Assembly (NCBI GenBank): GCA_913063495.1
Contig: CAJXXT010000009.1
Span: 1-54,204, forward strand
Direction: 5' to 3'
DNA: 54,204 bases
From: an uncultured Gammaproteobacteria bacterium
GTDB taxonomy: Bacteria > Pseudomonadota > Gammaproteobacteria > Pseudomonadales > Ketobacteraceae
Each line of letters opens with the position of its first letter. Positions within the stretch are counted from its first letter, which is position 1. The notes beneath the pieces were generated by a model, which saw nothing but the letters and a program-made list of their open reading frames with translations, searched no databases and was not told the DNA's origin. Positions 1 through 8,006 of the stretch are shown one piece after another. The position numbers were made by a program, and so were the translations under genes.

Positions 1-74
1 AGACGAGATCTAAACATGTAGACCCTTAGGCAGAGTGCTGGCGGACGCGGGTTCGATTCCCGCCGCTTCCACCA
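1..74 (+). ncRNA. ssrA: tmRNA (ssrA), 3' end only
   Basis: The first 74 bases end in a tRNA-like T arm (GGTTCGATTCC) and CCA, preceded by TAAACATGTAGACC, which resembles the conserved segment near the 3' end of gammaproteobacterial tmRNA. The RNA begins upstream of the window. tmRNA rescues stalled ribosomes with SmpB. Its 3' end is a classic integration site for P4-type recombinases, which fits the integrase gene just downstream and the repeat of this end at 17193. A tRNA with an unusual arm is the alternative, but the sequence before the T arm does not fold as an anticodon arm. Confidence 0.88.
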
Positions 75-84
75 AATGAAGGTT
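57..84 (+). repeat. Left attachment-site core of the island (attL-like)
   Basis: A 28-bp stretch covering the last 18 bases of ssrA and the next 10 is repeated exactly at 17193-17220. Similarity continues, less perfectly, through the terminator and the integrase leader. Insertion between two such copies would keep ssrA intact, as expected for a site-specific island. The exact crossover point within the core cannot be seen. Confidence 0.75.
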
Positions 85-100
85 TTAACAAGACCTATAA

Positions 101-142
101 AGCCCGCAAGACCACGTCATTACTGGTTTTGCGGGCTTTTTT
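101..142 (+). terminator. Rho-independent terminator of ssrA
   Basis: A 13-bp stem (101-113 with 125-137, one G-U pair) with loop 114-124 is followed by a run of T. It lies 27 bases after the tmRNA CCA. A diverged copy is at 17237-17277. Confidence 0.85.
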
Positions 143-274
143 GTGTCCGGTGACATCCTAGGAGGTTTGGTGATATCCGGTTTTTTTAGTAGTATTCATA
201 GTAGTACCAGGGCGGTACTACTAAAACCAGTACTACTAAAACCAGTACTACTAAAACAGGCAATACCACTAAAC

Positions 275-1522
275 ATGGCCAGGACAACCAAACCTCTTAC
301 CAATACCGAAGTTAAGCAAGCTAAACCTAGGGACAAGATGTATACCTTATCTGATGGCGGCGGCCTTCAGCTGCGTATTAAGCCTAACGGGTCAAAGCTA
401 TGGTTACTTGACTACTACCGACCGTTTACCAAAAAGCGAACAAGTCTAAGCTTAGGCACTTATCCAGATGTAACGTTGGCAAATGCTCGACTTGGCAGAG
501 ACAAAGCCAAAACCTTGCTTGCGAGTGACGTAGACCCGCAGCATCACAGAGACGAACACGCCCAACTAGCCAAAGAAGCAGCCAACAACACGCTAAAGGA
601 AGTTTCACTCAAATGGCTCAAGATAAAGCAAACCAAGGTTTCTGAAGATCACGCTCAAAAGTTATACCGCTCACTCGAACTTCATGTAATGCAAGAATTG
701 GGTTCCACTCCAGTGGACAAGATAAGAGCACCGCAAGCAATACAAGCCCTCAAGCCATTGGCAGCACAAGGTAGTCTTGAAACGGTCAAGCGTGTTTGTC
801 AGCGTCTTAATGAGGTGATGAACTTTGCAGTAAATAGCGGATTGATTGAACACAATTCACTAGCCAAGATTAGCGAAGTATTTGAAGCCCCCGACAAGCA
901 GCATTTGCCCACCCTTACACCAGACAAGCTTCCGGAACTGATGAAAGCTGTGGCAACGGCAAGTATAAAGCGCACTACGCGATGTTTGATTGAGTGGCAG
1001 TTACACACAATGGTAAGGCCAAGTGAAGCTGCAGGTGCTCGCTGGGAAGAAATAGACTTTGAATCTCGTCTATGGACAATACCGGCTGAAAGGATGAAAA
1101 AGAAGAAAGAGCACATTGTTCCTTTATCTGATCAGTGCATTGGTTTGCTGGAAGTGATGAAACCAATAAGCCAGCATCGAGAACATGTCTTTCCAGCCAA
1201 TAACAATCCGCTCACACACGCCAACCCAAGTACCGCTAATGTTGCACTAAAGCGAATGGGGTACGGTGGCCAATTGGTATCACATGGTATGAGGTCATTA
1301 GCCAGCACCACGTTAAACGAGCAAGGTTTTGACCCTGACATTATCGAAAGCTCTTTGGCCCACACTGATAAGAACGAAGTCCGAAAGGCGTACAACCGTG
1401 CTAAGTATCTGGAGCAAAGGCGCGTGTTGATGGCTTGGTGGAGTGGGCATATCGAACAAGCAGCCACCGGCAATATGAGCATGGCCAATGGAAGCAAAAG
1501 CTTGAAATTGGTAAACGGATAA
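275..1522 (+). CDS. P4-type tyrosine recombinase / island integrase
   Basis: Predicted site-specific recombinase that inserts and excises the island at ssrA. The N-terminal ~90 residues form the arm-binding DUF4102 type domain (LSDGGGLQLRI, SLGTYPDVTLA), followed by a core-binding domain and a C-terminal catalytic domain. Visible catalytic residues are Arg248 (VRPSEA), the HGMR box (His337, Arg340), the AHTDKNEVR segment and Tyr373 in AYNRAKYLEQRR. Length 415 aa is usual for the family. The frame is open from 143, but the ATG at 275 begins the family-typical sequence MARTTKPLTNTEVKQAK and the same start is kept in the remnant at 17357. It lies next to the att core, as is normal. It is not an integron IntI: the IntI-specific insertion is absent. 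Confidence 0.95.
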   Translation: MARTTKPLTNTEVKQAKPRDKMYTLSDGGGLQLRIKPNGSKLWLLDYYRPFTKKRTSLSLGTYPDVTLANARLGRDKAKTLLASDVDPQHHRDEHAQLAKEAANNTLKEVSLKWLKIKQTKVSEDHAQKLYRSLELHVMQELGSTPVDKIRAPQAIQALKPLAAQGSLETVKRVCQRLNEVMNFAVNSGLIEHNSLAKISEVFEAPDKQHLPTLTPDKLPELMKAVATASIKRTTRCLIEWQLHTMVRPSEAAGARWEEIDFESRLWTIPAERMKKKKEHIVPLSDQCIGLLEVMKPISQHREHVFPANNNPLTHANPSTANVALKRMGYGGQLVSHGMRSLASTTLNEQGFDPDIIESSLAHTDKNEVRKAYNRAKYLEQRRVLMAWWSGHIEQAATGNMSMANGSKSLKLVNG

Positions 1523-1622
1523 CGAGTTTAACCAAGTCTAGGGTAGCTCCTGAACGGGTGGACACCTTCTCCATCTTGGCTTGGTTAATTTATTTGAAGG
1601 TTTTGCACGAGAAGGTGTGTAA

Positions 1623-2627
1623 ATGTCGCTATTGGAACCCGATGCCTATTCATTGGATGAGGCTGCGGAAAAATTTGGTATTAGCCGTGGAAACTTGGAG
1701 GCTCTTATAAGGGCCAGAACGGTGAATGTAGCCGTATTTATAGATCAAGGAACGGCTGCATCATTTTTAAATATGACGCCCAGTCAAGTGGTGTGCTGGC
1801 TAGCTGTTCAATGGTTGAAAAGAGGGGAGATATTTTGCAATGAGAGATTCGCTTTTATTGGTGATGATTTTGGCGGAGAGACGGTACCTATTTTGCCTAA
1901 AGCTTTGGCAATCGAGTTGGTAAACAAGGCTCCAGAGTTTCAATCAAAAGAGCATGAGCGCGAATGGAAAGTTAAATGTTTAATGGAGCAGCCTGAGTAT
2001 GTGGAGGCAGAGAAGGTAGTCTTGAATGGGTATTACTCTATTGACAGTTCCACCGCAACTACGCATCTGGATAGTGATACCTCACGCTTTTTTAGTAGTG
2101 GAGACATTAGGGTTCTGGGGCTGGATGGGAGGCCGTTTTGTTCTTATGAAGAGCTTCATTGTTCAAAAGTTGGTGATGCTACAAAAATGTTTCATTCCCA
2201 AGCGACATTGATGCGATTTCTGTCTAATGGTGATGGTGTAGTAAGTCGGCTTTATGTGACGAGGGCTGAAATTCAAAGAGTAAAGAGGTTAGATAGTCAG
2301 CAAAAAAGTATTGTGGGAAATAGTGAAAAGGCGGTTGCGCGAATTGATCAAGGTGCCTGGCAAGCTCAGGCTTCAGTGGAAAGCTTTGTAGAGGCCCTAC
2401 CTTCAGGTATTCAGAAAGCGATTCGTCTATATCAAGAATGCTGGGAAGAACTTCCAGTAAATATGAAAACACCATCAAAAACTGAGCTGGAATACCAAGC
2501 AGGAAAATTGGGGGCTACTGAAAAAACGTTTATAGAGGCGCTAATAAAATTATCCGTACCAGATAGTGAGAGGGTCGGAGGGAAGCAAAAAGCAGGAAGA
2601 GCAAGAGCATGGCAAGTTAAGAGCTAA
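1623..2627 (+). CDS. Hypothetical island protein with N-terminal HTH-like segment
   Basis: A 334-aa soluble protein I do not recognise. Residues about 8-35 (SLDEAAEKFGISRGNLEALI) look like a helix-turn-helix, and residues 45-62 contain a second short helical segment. The middle is featureless. The C-terminal third is helical (about 225-315) and ends in a basic tail. It sits between the integrase and the AlpA/primase operon, a position often held by regulators or accessory replication proteins in P4-like islands, but this is only positional inference. The start ATG at 1623 follows a weak purine-rich site. A ~100-bp leader separates it from int, containing a short inverted repeat (1527-1535 with 1580-1588). 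Confidence 0.7.
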   Translation: MSLLEPDAYSLDEAAEKFGISRGNLEALIRARTVNVAVFIDQGTAASFLNMTPSQVVCWLAVQWLKRGEIFCNERFAFIGDDFGGETVPILPKALAIELVNKAPEFQSKEHEREWKVKCLMEQPEYVEAEKVVLNGYYSIDSSTATTHLDSDTSRFFSSGDIRVLGLDGRPFCSYEELHCSKVGDATKMFHSQATLMRFLSNGDGVVSRLYVTRAEIQRVKRLDSQQKSIVGNSEKAVARIDQGAWQAQASVESFVEALPSGIQKAIRLYQECWEELPVNMKTPSKTELEYQAGKLGATEKTFIEALIKLSVPDSERVGGKQKAGRARAWQVKS

Positions 2628-2639
2628 AAATATAAATGC

Positions 2640-2683
2640 ATTGGGTAGGGTACCCAATAATGACCGCTGCCCTCAGATATAAT
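2640..2683 (+). promoter_or_regulatory. Palindromic operator and likely promoter of the alpA-primase operon
   Basis: Positions 2640-2658 form a perfect inverted repeat with 8-bp arms and a 3-bp spacer (ATTGGGTA-GGG-TACCCAAT). It ends about 20 bp before a consensus -10 box TATAAT at 2678-2683, so it would cover the -35 region. The open stretch continues to the AlpA start at 2815. A self-regulating AlpA or the upstream HTH protein could bind here; that is inference. Confidence 0.55.
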
Positions 2684-2814
2684 AGGGCCTTGATAGGAGA
2701 GGCAGTAGGGTTTGCAATGGATTGCTGTGTTACCTAACCCTCTCAATAACTAAGAAAAACACCCATATATTAGGCCTCTTTCCTAACAGGCCCAACAAGG
2801 TGTTATCCATAATT

Positions 2815-3066
2815 ATGCAATCCAATATCAGAATATCGCGAAAGCCCGAAGAATTAAGCCGTTATGGTTTTTCCAATTCCACATTCTATCTACGTATCCA
2901 GCAAGGATTAATACCACCTCCAATTTCTTTGGGAGGCAGGGCAGTGGGCTGGGTGGAACATGAAAATCAGGCAGTGCTAAATGCAATGATTGCAGGAAAA
3001 ACCAACGAGGAAATAAAAGCGCTTGTCATATCGCTTGTGGAAAGTCGTAAGGATGGTGCCCAATAA
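2815..3066 (+). CDS. AlpA-family transcriptional regulator
   Basis: An 83-aa small DNA-binding protein of the prophage CP4-57/AlpA type, MerR-like winged helix. Family features are the segment RYGFSNSTFYLRIQQGLIPPP and the following ISLGGRAVGWVEHE, which read like the AlpA HTH and wing. AlpA proteins activate excision or replication functions of P4-like elements. The start ATG at 2815 is preferred over the in-frame start at 2722 because it begins the conserved domain and gives the usual length. Its stop overlaps the next start (TAATG, one shared base), so it heads a translationally coupled operon with the primase and helicase-like genes. Confidence 0.85.
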   Translation: MQSNIRISRKPEELSRYGFSNSTFYLRIQQGLIPPPISLGGRAVGWVEHENQAVLNAMIAGKTNEEIKALVISLVESRKDGAQ

Positions 3067-4007
3067 TGCTTCATTCTACTGTTGAGTTAGAACAAGCAAT
3101 TTTAAAAGCCCTAGTGTATATCTCGCCTAACTCCACCCGTGATGAGTGGGTTAAGGTGGGGATGGCGTTAAAAGCTGCGCTGGGTGACTCTGGTTTTCAG
3201 GCTTTTGATGGCTGGAGCCAGAATGGTGAGACTTACAACGCTAAAGCTACCAAAGATACATGGAGAAGTATCAGCAGTAGTGGTGGTGTTGGTGCTGGAA
3301 CGTTGTTCTTTATTGCCAAAGATCATGGCTTTCGTTTTGAGTCTTTGCCTTCCAATGATCGCCAGAAAATAGAGAATCAACTATGTCGATTAAAAAAGGA
3401 GTCATTGAAGCGCAAGTCCCAAGAGGACAAAGAGCGGGCTCAGAAGCACAAAGAAGTTGCTGGTAGCTGTGAGTCTCGATGGGAGCATGCAGAGCAGGCC
3501 CAAGCAGAGCACTCTTACCTTATCCGGAAACAGGTAAAACCGTTCAACCTCAAGCAACAAGGCGGCACCTTATGGGTACCGCTAGTTGATGTGGATAATC
3601 GACTTTGGAATATTCAGCGAATTACTCCAGAAGGTAAGAAGCTGTTTGAGAAAGGTGGTCGAATAACAGGGTTGTTTAGCCCTATAGGAACGCTTAGTGA
3701 TGTGGTTTATATCTGTGAAGGTTATGCCACTGGTGCAACGATACACCAGCTAAAAGGCTATTTCGTGGCGTGTGCAATGACTGCAGGAAACCTAACGGCA
3801 GTTGCTCGAGCATTTAGAGATAAATACCCAAAAAAGCGTTTTATTATTGTCGCTGATAATGACCGCTTTACACCTGGTAATCCTGGCTTACAGAAAGCTA
3901 AGGAAGCTGCAAAAGCGGTGAGGGGTAGTTATGTGTGCCCAAGTTTCAACGATGAGCAGCAAGGTACAGATTTTAATGATCTGGCTATCGCAGAAGGAGC
4001 GTTGTAA
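3066..4007 (+). CDS. PriCT-2/Toprim-domain primase-like protein
   Basis: A 313-aa protein. The N-terminal ~90 residues match the PriCT-2 pattern (DEWVKVGMALKAALGDSGF, FDGWSQNGETYNA, TWRSISSSGGVGAGTLFFIA). A charged coiled segment covers about 100-145. The C-terminal half is a Toprim domain: VYICEGYATGATIHQ (acidic Glu of the first motif) and FIIVADNDR (the Asp-x-Asp motif). Such proteins prime replication of P4-like and satellite elements. It overlaps both neighbours by one base (TAATG on each side), so AlpA, primase and DUF3631 proteins should be made together. Confidence 0.85.
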   Translation: MLHSTVELEQAILKALVYISPNSTRDEWVKVGMALKAALGDSGFQAFDGWSQNGETYNAKATKDTWRSISSSGGVGAGTLFFIAKDHGFRFESLPSNDRQKIENQLCRLKKESLKRKSQEDKERAQKHKEVAGSCESRWEHAEQAQAEHSYLIRKQVKPFNLKQQGGTLWVPLVDVDNRLWNIQRITPEGKKLFEKGGRITGLFSPIGTLSDVVYICEGYATGATIHQLKGYFVACAMTAGNLTAVARAFRDKYPKKRFIIVADNDRFTPGNPGLQKAKEAAKAVRGSYVCPSFNDEQQGTDFNDLAIAEGAL

Positions 4008-5455
4008 TGGGCGTAGAAGAACAAATTCAAGACCTTGTCCTTGTTCGAGAAACTGATGAAGAAGTCGCCACACGGCTATCAAAGCTGGATTTTATGGAGT
4101 ATGACCGAGTTCGAGAGGAGGAGGCAAAGAGGCTTGATGTAAGAGTTTCAACTTTAGATGCTCTTGTTAAAAATCTCCGCTATGAGGAGCAAGTAAGTGA
4201 ATCAATTGTTGAAGAAATAGAGCCGTACCCTGAGCCTGTATCTGGTGTGGAGGTAATGGGTGCAATAGAAGCAACGATAAACCGTTTTATGGTTTTGCCT
4301 TCTGGAGCGAGTGCAGCATTGTCGGCCTGGATTGCTTGTACGTACGTGTATGATCAATTCCATATATTCCCCAAGCTGATTATACACAGCCCTCAGAAAC
4401 GCTGTGGTAAATCAACAGCACTCGATATTGTAGAAGCACTAAGTAACAAAGCTTTGTTTTCTTCGAGCATTTCACAGGCCGCTATCTATCGCGTTATAGA
4501 GGGGCATAGGCCAACACTTATTATTGATGAAGCTGATACTTTCTTGGCAGGTCGGAACGATGAAATAGTAGGGATCATTAATTCAGGTCACGCCAAAAAC
4601 AGGGCGTTTGTTATTCGAAGTGATGGAGATGATCACGACCCCAAGCGTTTTAGCACCTGGGCGCCAATGGCTATAGCGGGTATTAAAAAGCTTCAGGATA
4701 CCATTATGGATAGGGGAATAGTGATTGAGCTTAGACGGAAAATGGTTGATGAAGTTAGAGAGAGAATGACAGGAGACCTTAAACAAGAGCTAAAGCCACT
4801 TCGTCAAAAGCTAATGCGTTGGGGACTTGATACTGCAACACTCATAAAGAAGCAACAAATCGAACCGCCCAAATTAGCCAATGATCGAGCGATAGATAAT
4901 TGGGTGTCTCTGTTTACTGTGGCTCACCATATCGGTGGGGAATGGCCAAGAAAGGTGAATAACTCTTACCATATATTGGAAAGCAAAGAGGAGGAGCCAA
5001 CTACTGACATAATGTTGCTGGAAGATATTAAGTTGATATTCGATCAATCATTCAAAGATCAAATGCACTCAGAGGACTTAGTAAATCATTTAATCGATTT
5101 GGAGGAAAGGCCGTGGAGTGAATGGAAGCGTGGGAAGCCTATGACTAAGAATTCATTAGCTAAGCTTCTAGGTGCTTTTGGGATTAAGTCACAACAATTT
5201 AGAGAGGGAATTAAGAATGCCAAAGGTTATAAGTTGGAGCAGTTTATTGATGTCTTCTCTCGTTACCTTCCCGAAACACCCTTTCCAAACGTTACATCGT
5301 TACAACCCAATGAATACGGGGGCTTGGGCGTAACGTTTGGTGATTTGAGTGGCAAGGCGAAATACATAAAAGAAACGCTGCAACCCAGTAATGACGGGGG
5401 TTGTAACGATGTGACGTTTCAAAAGCCCCTTTCAGAAGAGGAGGTGACGATATGA
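4007..5455 (+). CDS. DUF3631-domain ATPase / replicative helicase-like protein
   Basis: A 482-aa island replication protein. It carries a P-loop (SPQKRCGKST, about residues 128-137) and a Walker B (TLIIDEADTF, about 170-179), then the region DPKRFSTWAPMAIAGI with GI-KKLQDTIMDRGIVIELRRK typical of DUF3631, a domain found C-terminal to primases in satellites and plasmids. The N-terminal ~70 residues are acidic and helical. A C-terminal region after 370 is probably a winged helix (MTKNSLAKLLGAFGIKSQQF), followed by a polar tail. It lacks its own primase domain because that function is on the preceding overlapping gene. The 3' end overlaps the next gene by ATGA. Confidence 0.85.
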   Translation: MGVEEQIQDLVLVRETDEEVATRLSKLDFMEYDRVREEEAKRLDVRVSTLDALVKNLRYEEQVSESIVEEIEPYPEPVSGVEVMGAIEATINRFMVLPSGASAALSAWIACTYVYDQFHIFPKLIIHSPQKRCGKSTALDIVEALSNKALFSSSISQAAIYRVIEGHRPTLIIDEADTFLAGRNDEIVGIINSGHAKNRAFVIRSDGDDHDPKRFSTWAPMAIAGIKKLQDTIMDRGIVIELRRKMVDEVRERMTGDLKQELKPLRQKLMRWGLDTATLIKKQQIEPPKLANDRAIDNWVSLFTVAHHIGGEWPRKVNNSYHILESKEEEPTTDIMLLEDIKLIFDQSFKDQMHSEDLVNHLIDLEERPWSEWKRGKPMTKNSLAKLLGAFGIKSQQFREGIKNAKGYKLEQFIDVFSRYLPETPFPNVTSLQPNEYGGLGVTFGDLSGKAKYIKETLQPSNDGGCNDVTFQKPLSEEEVTI

Positions 5456-5871
5456 GTGCAGAAGCCTTTATCAATCGCTTACAAAACGAAGGGGTGGCGT
5501 TTCGATTAATCGACTGTGACAAGGTTACTTTGCGGCCACCAAAAGGTGTGGCGCTTTCTGTAGAAATGATTGGGTTAGCAAAACAATACAAGCCTGATTT
5601 AATCCGATACTTGACCAAACAACCTGCAAATAACCTCGGTGAATTATTAAAGGGCTCACTGTTTACTCTGGCAATGATCGAAGAAGGGCTTGAGCGTTGG
5701 AAGCAGCCTTTTTGTGAAAATGACCTGGCAGATGTTGAGGCGGGTAAATGGAGCAGGGAAGGCATTGAGCGATATTTGAGTTGGTGGGCTGGTCGATATA
5801 AAGAGCATTACCGTGAACTAAGGTTTGAAGAGTTGCCAAGAACAAGCAGGAAGGAAAGTTTCTATGATTGA
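5452..5871 (+). CDS. TubC-like docking-domain small protein
   Basis: A 139-aa protein. The first ~50 residues (INRLQNEGVAFRLIDCDKV, LRPPKGVALS, YKPDLIRYL) resemble the TubC N-terminal docking-like domain often seen beside DUF3631 genes in integrated elements. The remainder is a helical, Trp-rich tail (WSREGIERYLSWWAGRYKEH). In polyketide systems the TubC domain mediates protein docking; in mobile elements the role is unknown. The start overlaps the previous stop by four bases (ATGA). It is translationally coupled to the replication module, so a helper of the primase or helicase is a fair guess. Confidence 0.65.
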   Translation: MSAEAFINRLQNEGVAFRLIDCDKVTLRPPKGVALSVEMIGLAKQYKPDLIRYLTKQPANNLGELLKGSLFTLAMIEEGLERWKQPFCENDLADVEAGKWSREGIERYLSWWAGRYKEHYRELRFEELPRTSRKESFYD

Positions 5872-5989
5872 CCTTGTTTGGCAGGGTATGCACAATGGCA
5901 GCGTTACGATACTAGAGCGGGATATTTGGGGTTTTAGGACGCAGGAATGCTACCTCAACGATTTTTTGTTCAATAAGCTGTTAGGTTAA
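5864..5989 (+). CDS. Small hypothetical protein, last gene of the replication module
   Basis: A 41-aa reading frame starting MIDLVWQGMHNGSV and ending NDFLFNKLLG. It overlaps the preceding gene by eight bases (ATGATTGA), the same coupling style as its neighbours, which is the main reason to call it. No domain is recognised. The last codons run through GTTAGGT, which also fits the 3' core of an attC site, so this may mark where the replication module ends and the cargo begins. Confidence 0.45.
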   Translation: MIDLVWQGMHNGSVTILERDIWGFRTQECYLNDFLFNKLLG

Positions 5990-5994
5990 GGGCT

Positions 5995-6375
5995 ATGACA
6001 AACACTGAAGCAGTTATCGAGCTTATAGGAAGCTGGCACGCTACCAAGCGCTGGGCCGAGTCACTTATCTGTAAGCATTTAGATATTGAAACTGCATCCG
6101 ATATTCTAGGGCAGGAGTACCGAGGTAAGAAGCAACTTGGCGATACAAATTGGTACTACAGAACACATGGCGTTGGCGTAGATATTTCTAAAAAAGGGAA
6201 TAAAGGCGGAATAGATTTTGATTTTAACAAGGATTTTCCCGATAGTTACAGGCTTCGTGGGTTTATGATTAAACAGTTTAATGACGGCAAGCTCATTAAG
6301 AAGCACTATCGTGAGTTGCTGCAGGATGAGAAGGTATGGCTAGATGTTTATAGTGTTGCGACAGGTCAAACCTAA
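5995..6375 (+). CDS. Hypothetical protein, possible DUF6896-like
   Basis: A 126-aa soluble protein. The pattern GVGVDISKKGNKGGIDFDFN followed by DSYRLRGFMIKQFNDG resembles the DUF6896 family, small proteins often found in accessory regions and polymorphic-toxin contexts, perhaps as immunity proteins; I hold this assignment loosely. The start follows GTTAGGT and the stop codon lies inside CCTAACAAG, the 5' box of a candidate attC site. That arrangement is typical of a gene cassette. No strong SD motif is visible upstream. Confidence 0.6.
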   Translation: MTNTEAVIELIGSWHATKRWAESLICKHLDIETASDILGQEYRGKKQLGDTNWYYRTHGVGVDISKKGNKGGIDFDFNKDFPDSYRLRGFMIKQFNDGKLIKKHYRELLQDEKVWLDVYSVATGQT

Positions 6376-6428
6376 CAAGCACAATCAAGCTGACGCTCGT
6401 GCCTCGCAAGTATGTTGTTGGCGTTCTG
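6371..6428 (+). repeat. Candidate short attC-like site
   Basis: Begins CCTAACAAGCACAATCAAGC, which reads like the R''/L'' end of short attC sites, and ends near GGCGTT. The upstream stop codon is embedded in it. The 3' R' box (expected GTTRRRY) is poor, so this is a candidate only. Confidence 0.35.
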
Positions 6429-6444
6429 TGTACAAGGGTATGCG

Positions 6445-6798
6445 ATGACAAATATACTTTTTCTATGTAGTCAAAATAAGCTAAGGAGCCCAACAGCCGA
6501 AGCAGTATTTTGTGATGAAGAAGGCTGGGAAGTGAGGTCTGCCGGACTGAATAATGGTGCGGATATCTATATTAGCTCTGAAGACGTCGAGTGGGCTGAG
6601 TACATCTTCGTGATGGAGCAAACGCATAAAAAGAAACTTAAACAGAAGTTTAGGAGCCATATTAAGGATCAAAATATAATTTGCCTTGGAATACCTGATG
6701 ATTATGAATATATGGATAAAGAGCTTATTGGTATTTTGAAACAAAAGTTCCTCAATTTGTCTTTTGCATCAAAGCACAGCGATGAAAAATGCGCATGA
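6445..6798 (+). CDS. Low-molecular-weight protein tyrosine phosphatase-like protein
   Basis: A 117-aa protein whose N-terminus MTNILFLCSQNKLRSPTAE holds the CX5R phosphatase loop (Cys and Arg present) followed by the S-P-T-A-E segment of the small standalone LMW-PTP-like family. It continues with WAEYIFVMEQTHKKKL and ends in the family signature CLGIPDDYEYMD. It probably hydrolyses a phosphoester, perhaps on a protein or nucleotide; the substrate is unknown. Start chosen at the ATG at 6445, the family N-terminus; the in-frame open stretch from 6412 overlaps the attC-like sequence. The gene stands alone, separated from the next by 36 bases. Confidence 0.85.
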   Translation: MTNILFLCSQNKLRSPTAEAVFCDEEGWEVRSAGLNNGADIYISSEDVEWAEYIFVMEQTHKKKLKQKFRSHIKDQNIICLGIPDDYEYMDKELIGILKQKFLNLSFASKHSDEKCA

Positions 6799-6834
6799 TT
6801 CAAGCTTTACAGTCAGTATAATGGTGAGTGCTAG

Positions 6835-7551
6835 ATGAAAAGTGATATACAAAACCTGGTTATTGATAGGACAGATAAATATATTTCCGCTCTAAACCAG
6901 TCAATGACATGGTGTTTGTCATTAGCTCTTTTGGCCTTTGTTACTTCGATTCTTGGCGACAAGGGCATAAAAATTGGAAGCTATACCTTTTCAAAAGAGA
7001 TGGCATGCCTTTTGGTTAGCATGTTGTTTCTTGTGGTTTGCTATCAGCAGAATAAGATAGCCAGTTTTTTTCTGGCATTTATAGGTGAACCTTCAAGAGA
7101 TGTTATGGTTTTTGCTTTGCAGACACATCAAGCACTATTTAATCCCTTTTATGAAAACAATGAGCCGTCAGGCTTTTGGCACTCAATATTTAGCTCAGTG
7201 CTTTTGCCTGTGGCAAATATGATTTTACTTAGCTTTGTGCTGATACTATATTTCACCAGTATGTTGCCATATCTACTGAATTCGATTCCTGACCCCAGTA
7301 TAGAGCTACTCTTTCCTGGCTTTATGGTTGTTTTAGGAGGGATTACTTTTCTTTTGAGAAATACGAGTAAAAAGTACCTTGTATTACTTGAGAAAACAGC
7401 AGGTAGTGAAGCTTTTGCCGCAGTTAAGATAAAGGCGTTTCTAGCAGTGCTAAAAATATGGTTTGTTATAAATATGTTAATACTAATATGTTTGCTAGCA
7501 TTTGCTTTTGTCGGGGCGGATTGGGGGCATATATTAGGTTTTTCTCCGTAA
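6835..7551 (+). CDS. Hypothetical multi-pass membrane protein
   Basis: A 238-aa integral membrane protein of unknown family. Hydrophobic segments are visible at about residues 24-42, 55-75, 120-147, 158-175 and 203-228. A soluble, polar stretch from 80 to 118 lies between the second and third. The N-terminus is cytoplasmic-like and charged. It follows the phosphatase-like gene at 36 bases and could be cotranscribed. Membrane proteins of this size in defence-rich islands can be effectors, but nothing in the sequence proves that. Confidence 0.6.
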   Translation: MKSDIQNLVIDRTDKYISALNQSMTWCLSLALLAFVTSILGDKGIKIGSYTFSKEMACLLVSMLFLVVCYQQNKIASFFLAFIGEPSRDVMVFALQTHQALFNPFYENNEPSGFWHSIFSSVLLPVANMILLSFVLILYFTSMLPYLLNSIPDPSIELLFPGFMVVLGGITFLLRNTSKKYLVLLEKTAGSEAFAAVKIKAFLAVLKIWFVINMLILICLLAFAFVGADWGHILGFSP

Positions 7552-8006
7552 TAATCGATTGTATTTTTGGCCTTAAACTCCAGTCTTCGGTCTCCGCTTT
7601 AAGCAGTAAATGAACTGCGTGTTACCCACGAATAGTAGATACGGTCTAATACTTGATAGGATGCTGATATTTTGTAGGAGACTGGCTGTTAATGACATCT
7701 TTGGCCCCTCACAATCCAATGTAGGAAAATCTAGACTAATACAGCCTAAAACCATGCGTAACGGGCGGGTATGGGCTAGAGTTCATTGATGGAAAACGTT
7801 TTGGGATTGTTTGGGATTGGAGCTTTCAACGCTTCACTTAAGGGCTAGTGGTTATATCAAAATAAGTAGAGCAGCCCCGCTCAAGAGGGGGTGGTGAGCT
7901 ACTAATTGAAATGACGGTTTTTACTCTGCTTCGTTCCGCAGGCAGTCCGCGATTTAAGCTGGAAAGTAAATTGATCTGAAAACCCAAGCTCATAAGGGAC
8001 ACACCA
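7552..8006. other. 455-bp gap without a convincing gene
   Basis: No supported ORF. It holds scraps of structured or cassette-like sequence (GCAGTAAATGAACTGCGTG at about 7603, a pyrimidine-rich hairpin near 7573-7600, and CTTCGTTCCGCAGG near 7928). The last ~150 bases must hold the promoter of the next gene, but I see no clear -35/-10 pair. Confidence 0.5.

Noticed and set aside
1..74. Ordinary tRNA gene
   Set aside because: The part upstream of the T arm matches the tmRNA 3' region and lacks an anticodon arm.
143..274. Integrase N-terminal extension from 143
   Set aside because: The 44 extra residues translate the leader's repeated GTACTACTAAAACC sequence; the remnant copy shows the start at the conserved MAR.
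275..1522. Integron integrase IntI
   Set aside because: It has a DUF4102 arm domain and the P4-type C-terminus, and it lies at the ssrA end; the IntI-specific insert is missing.
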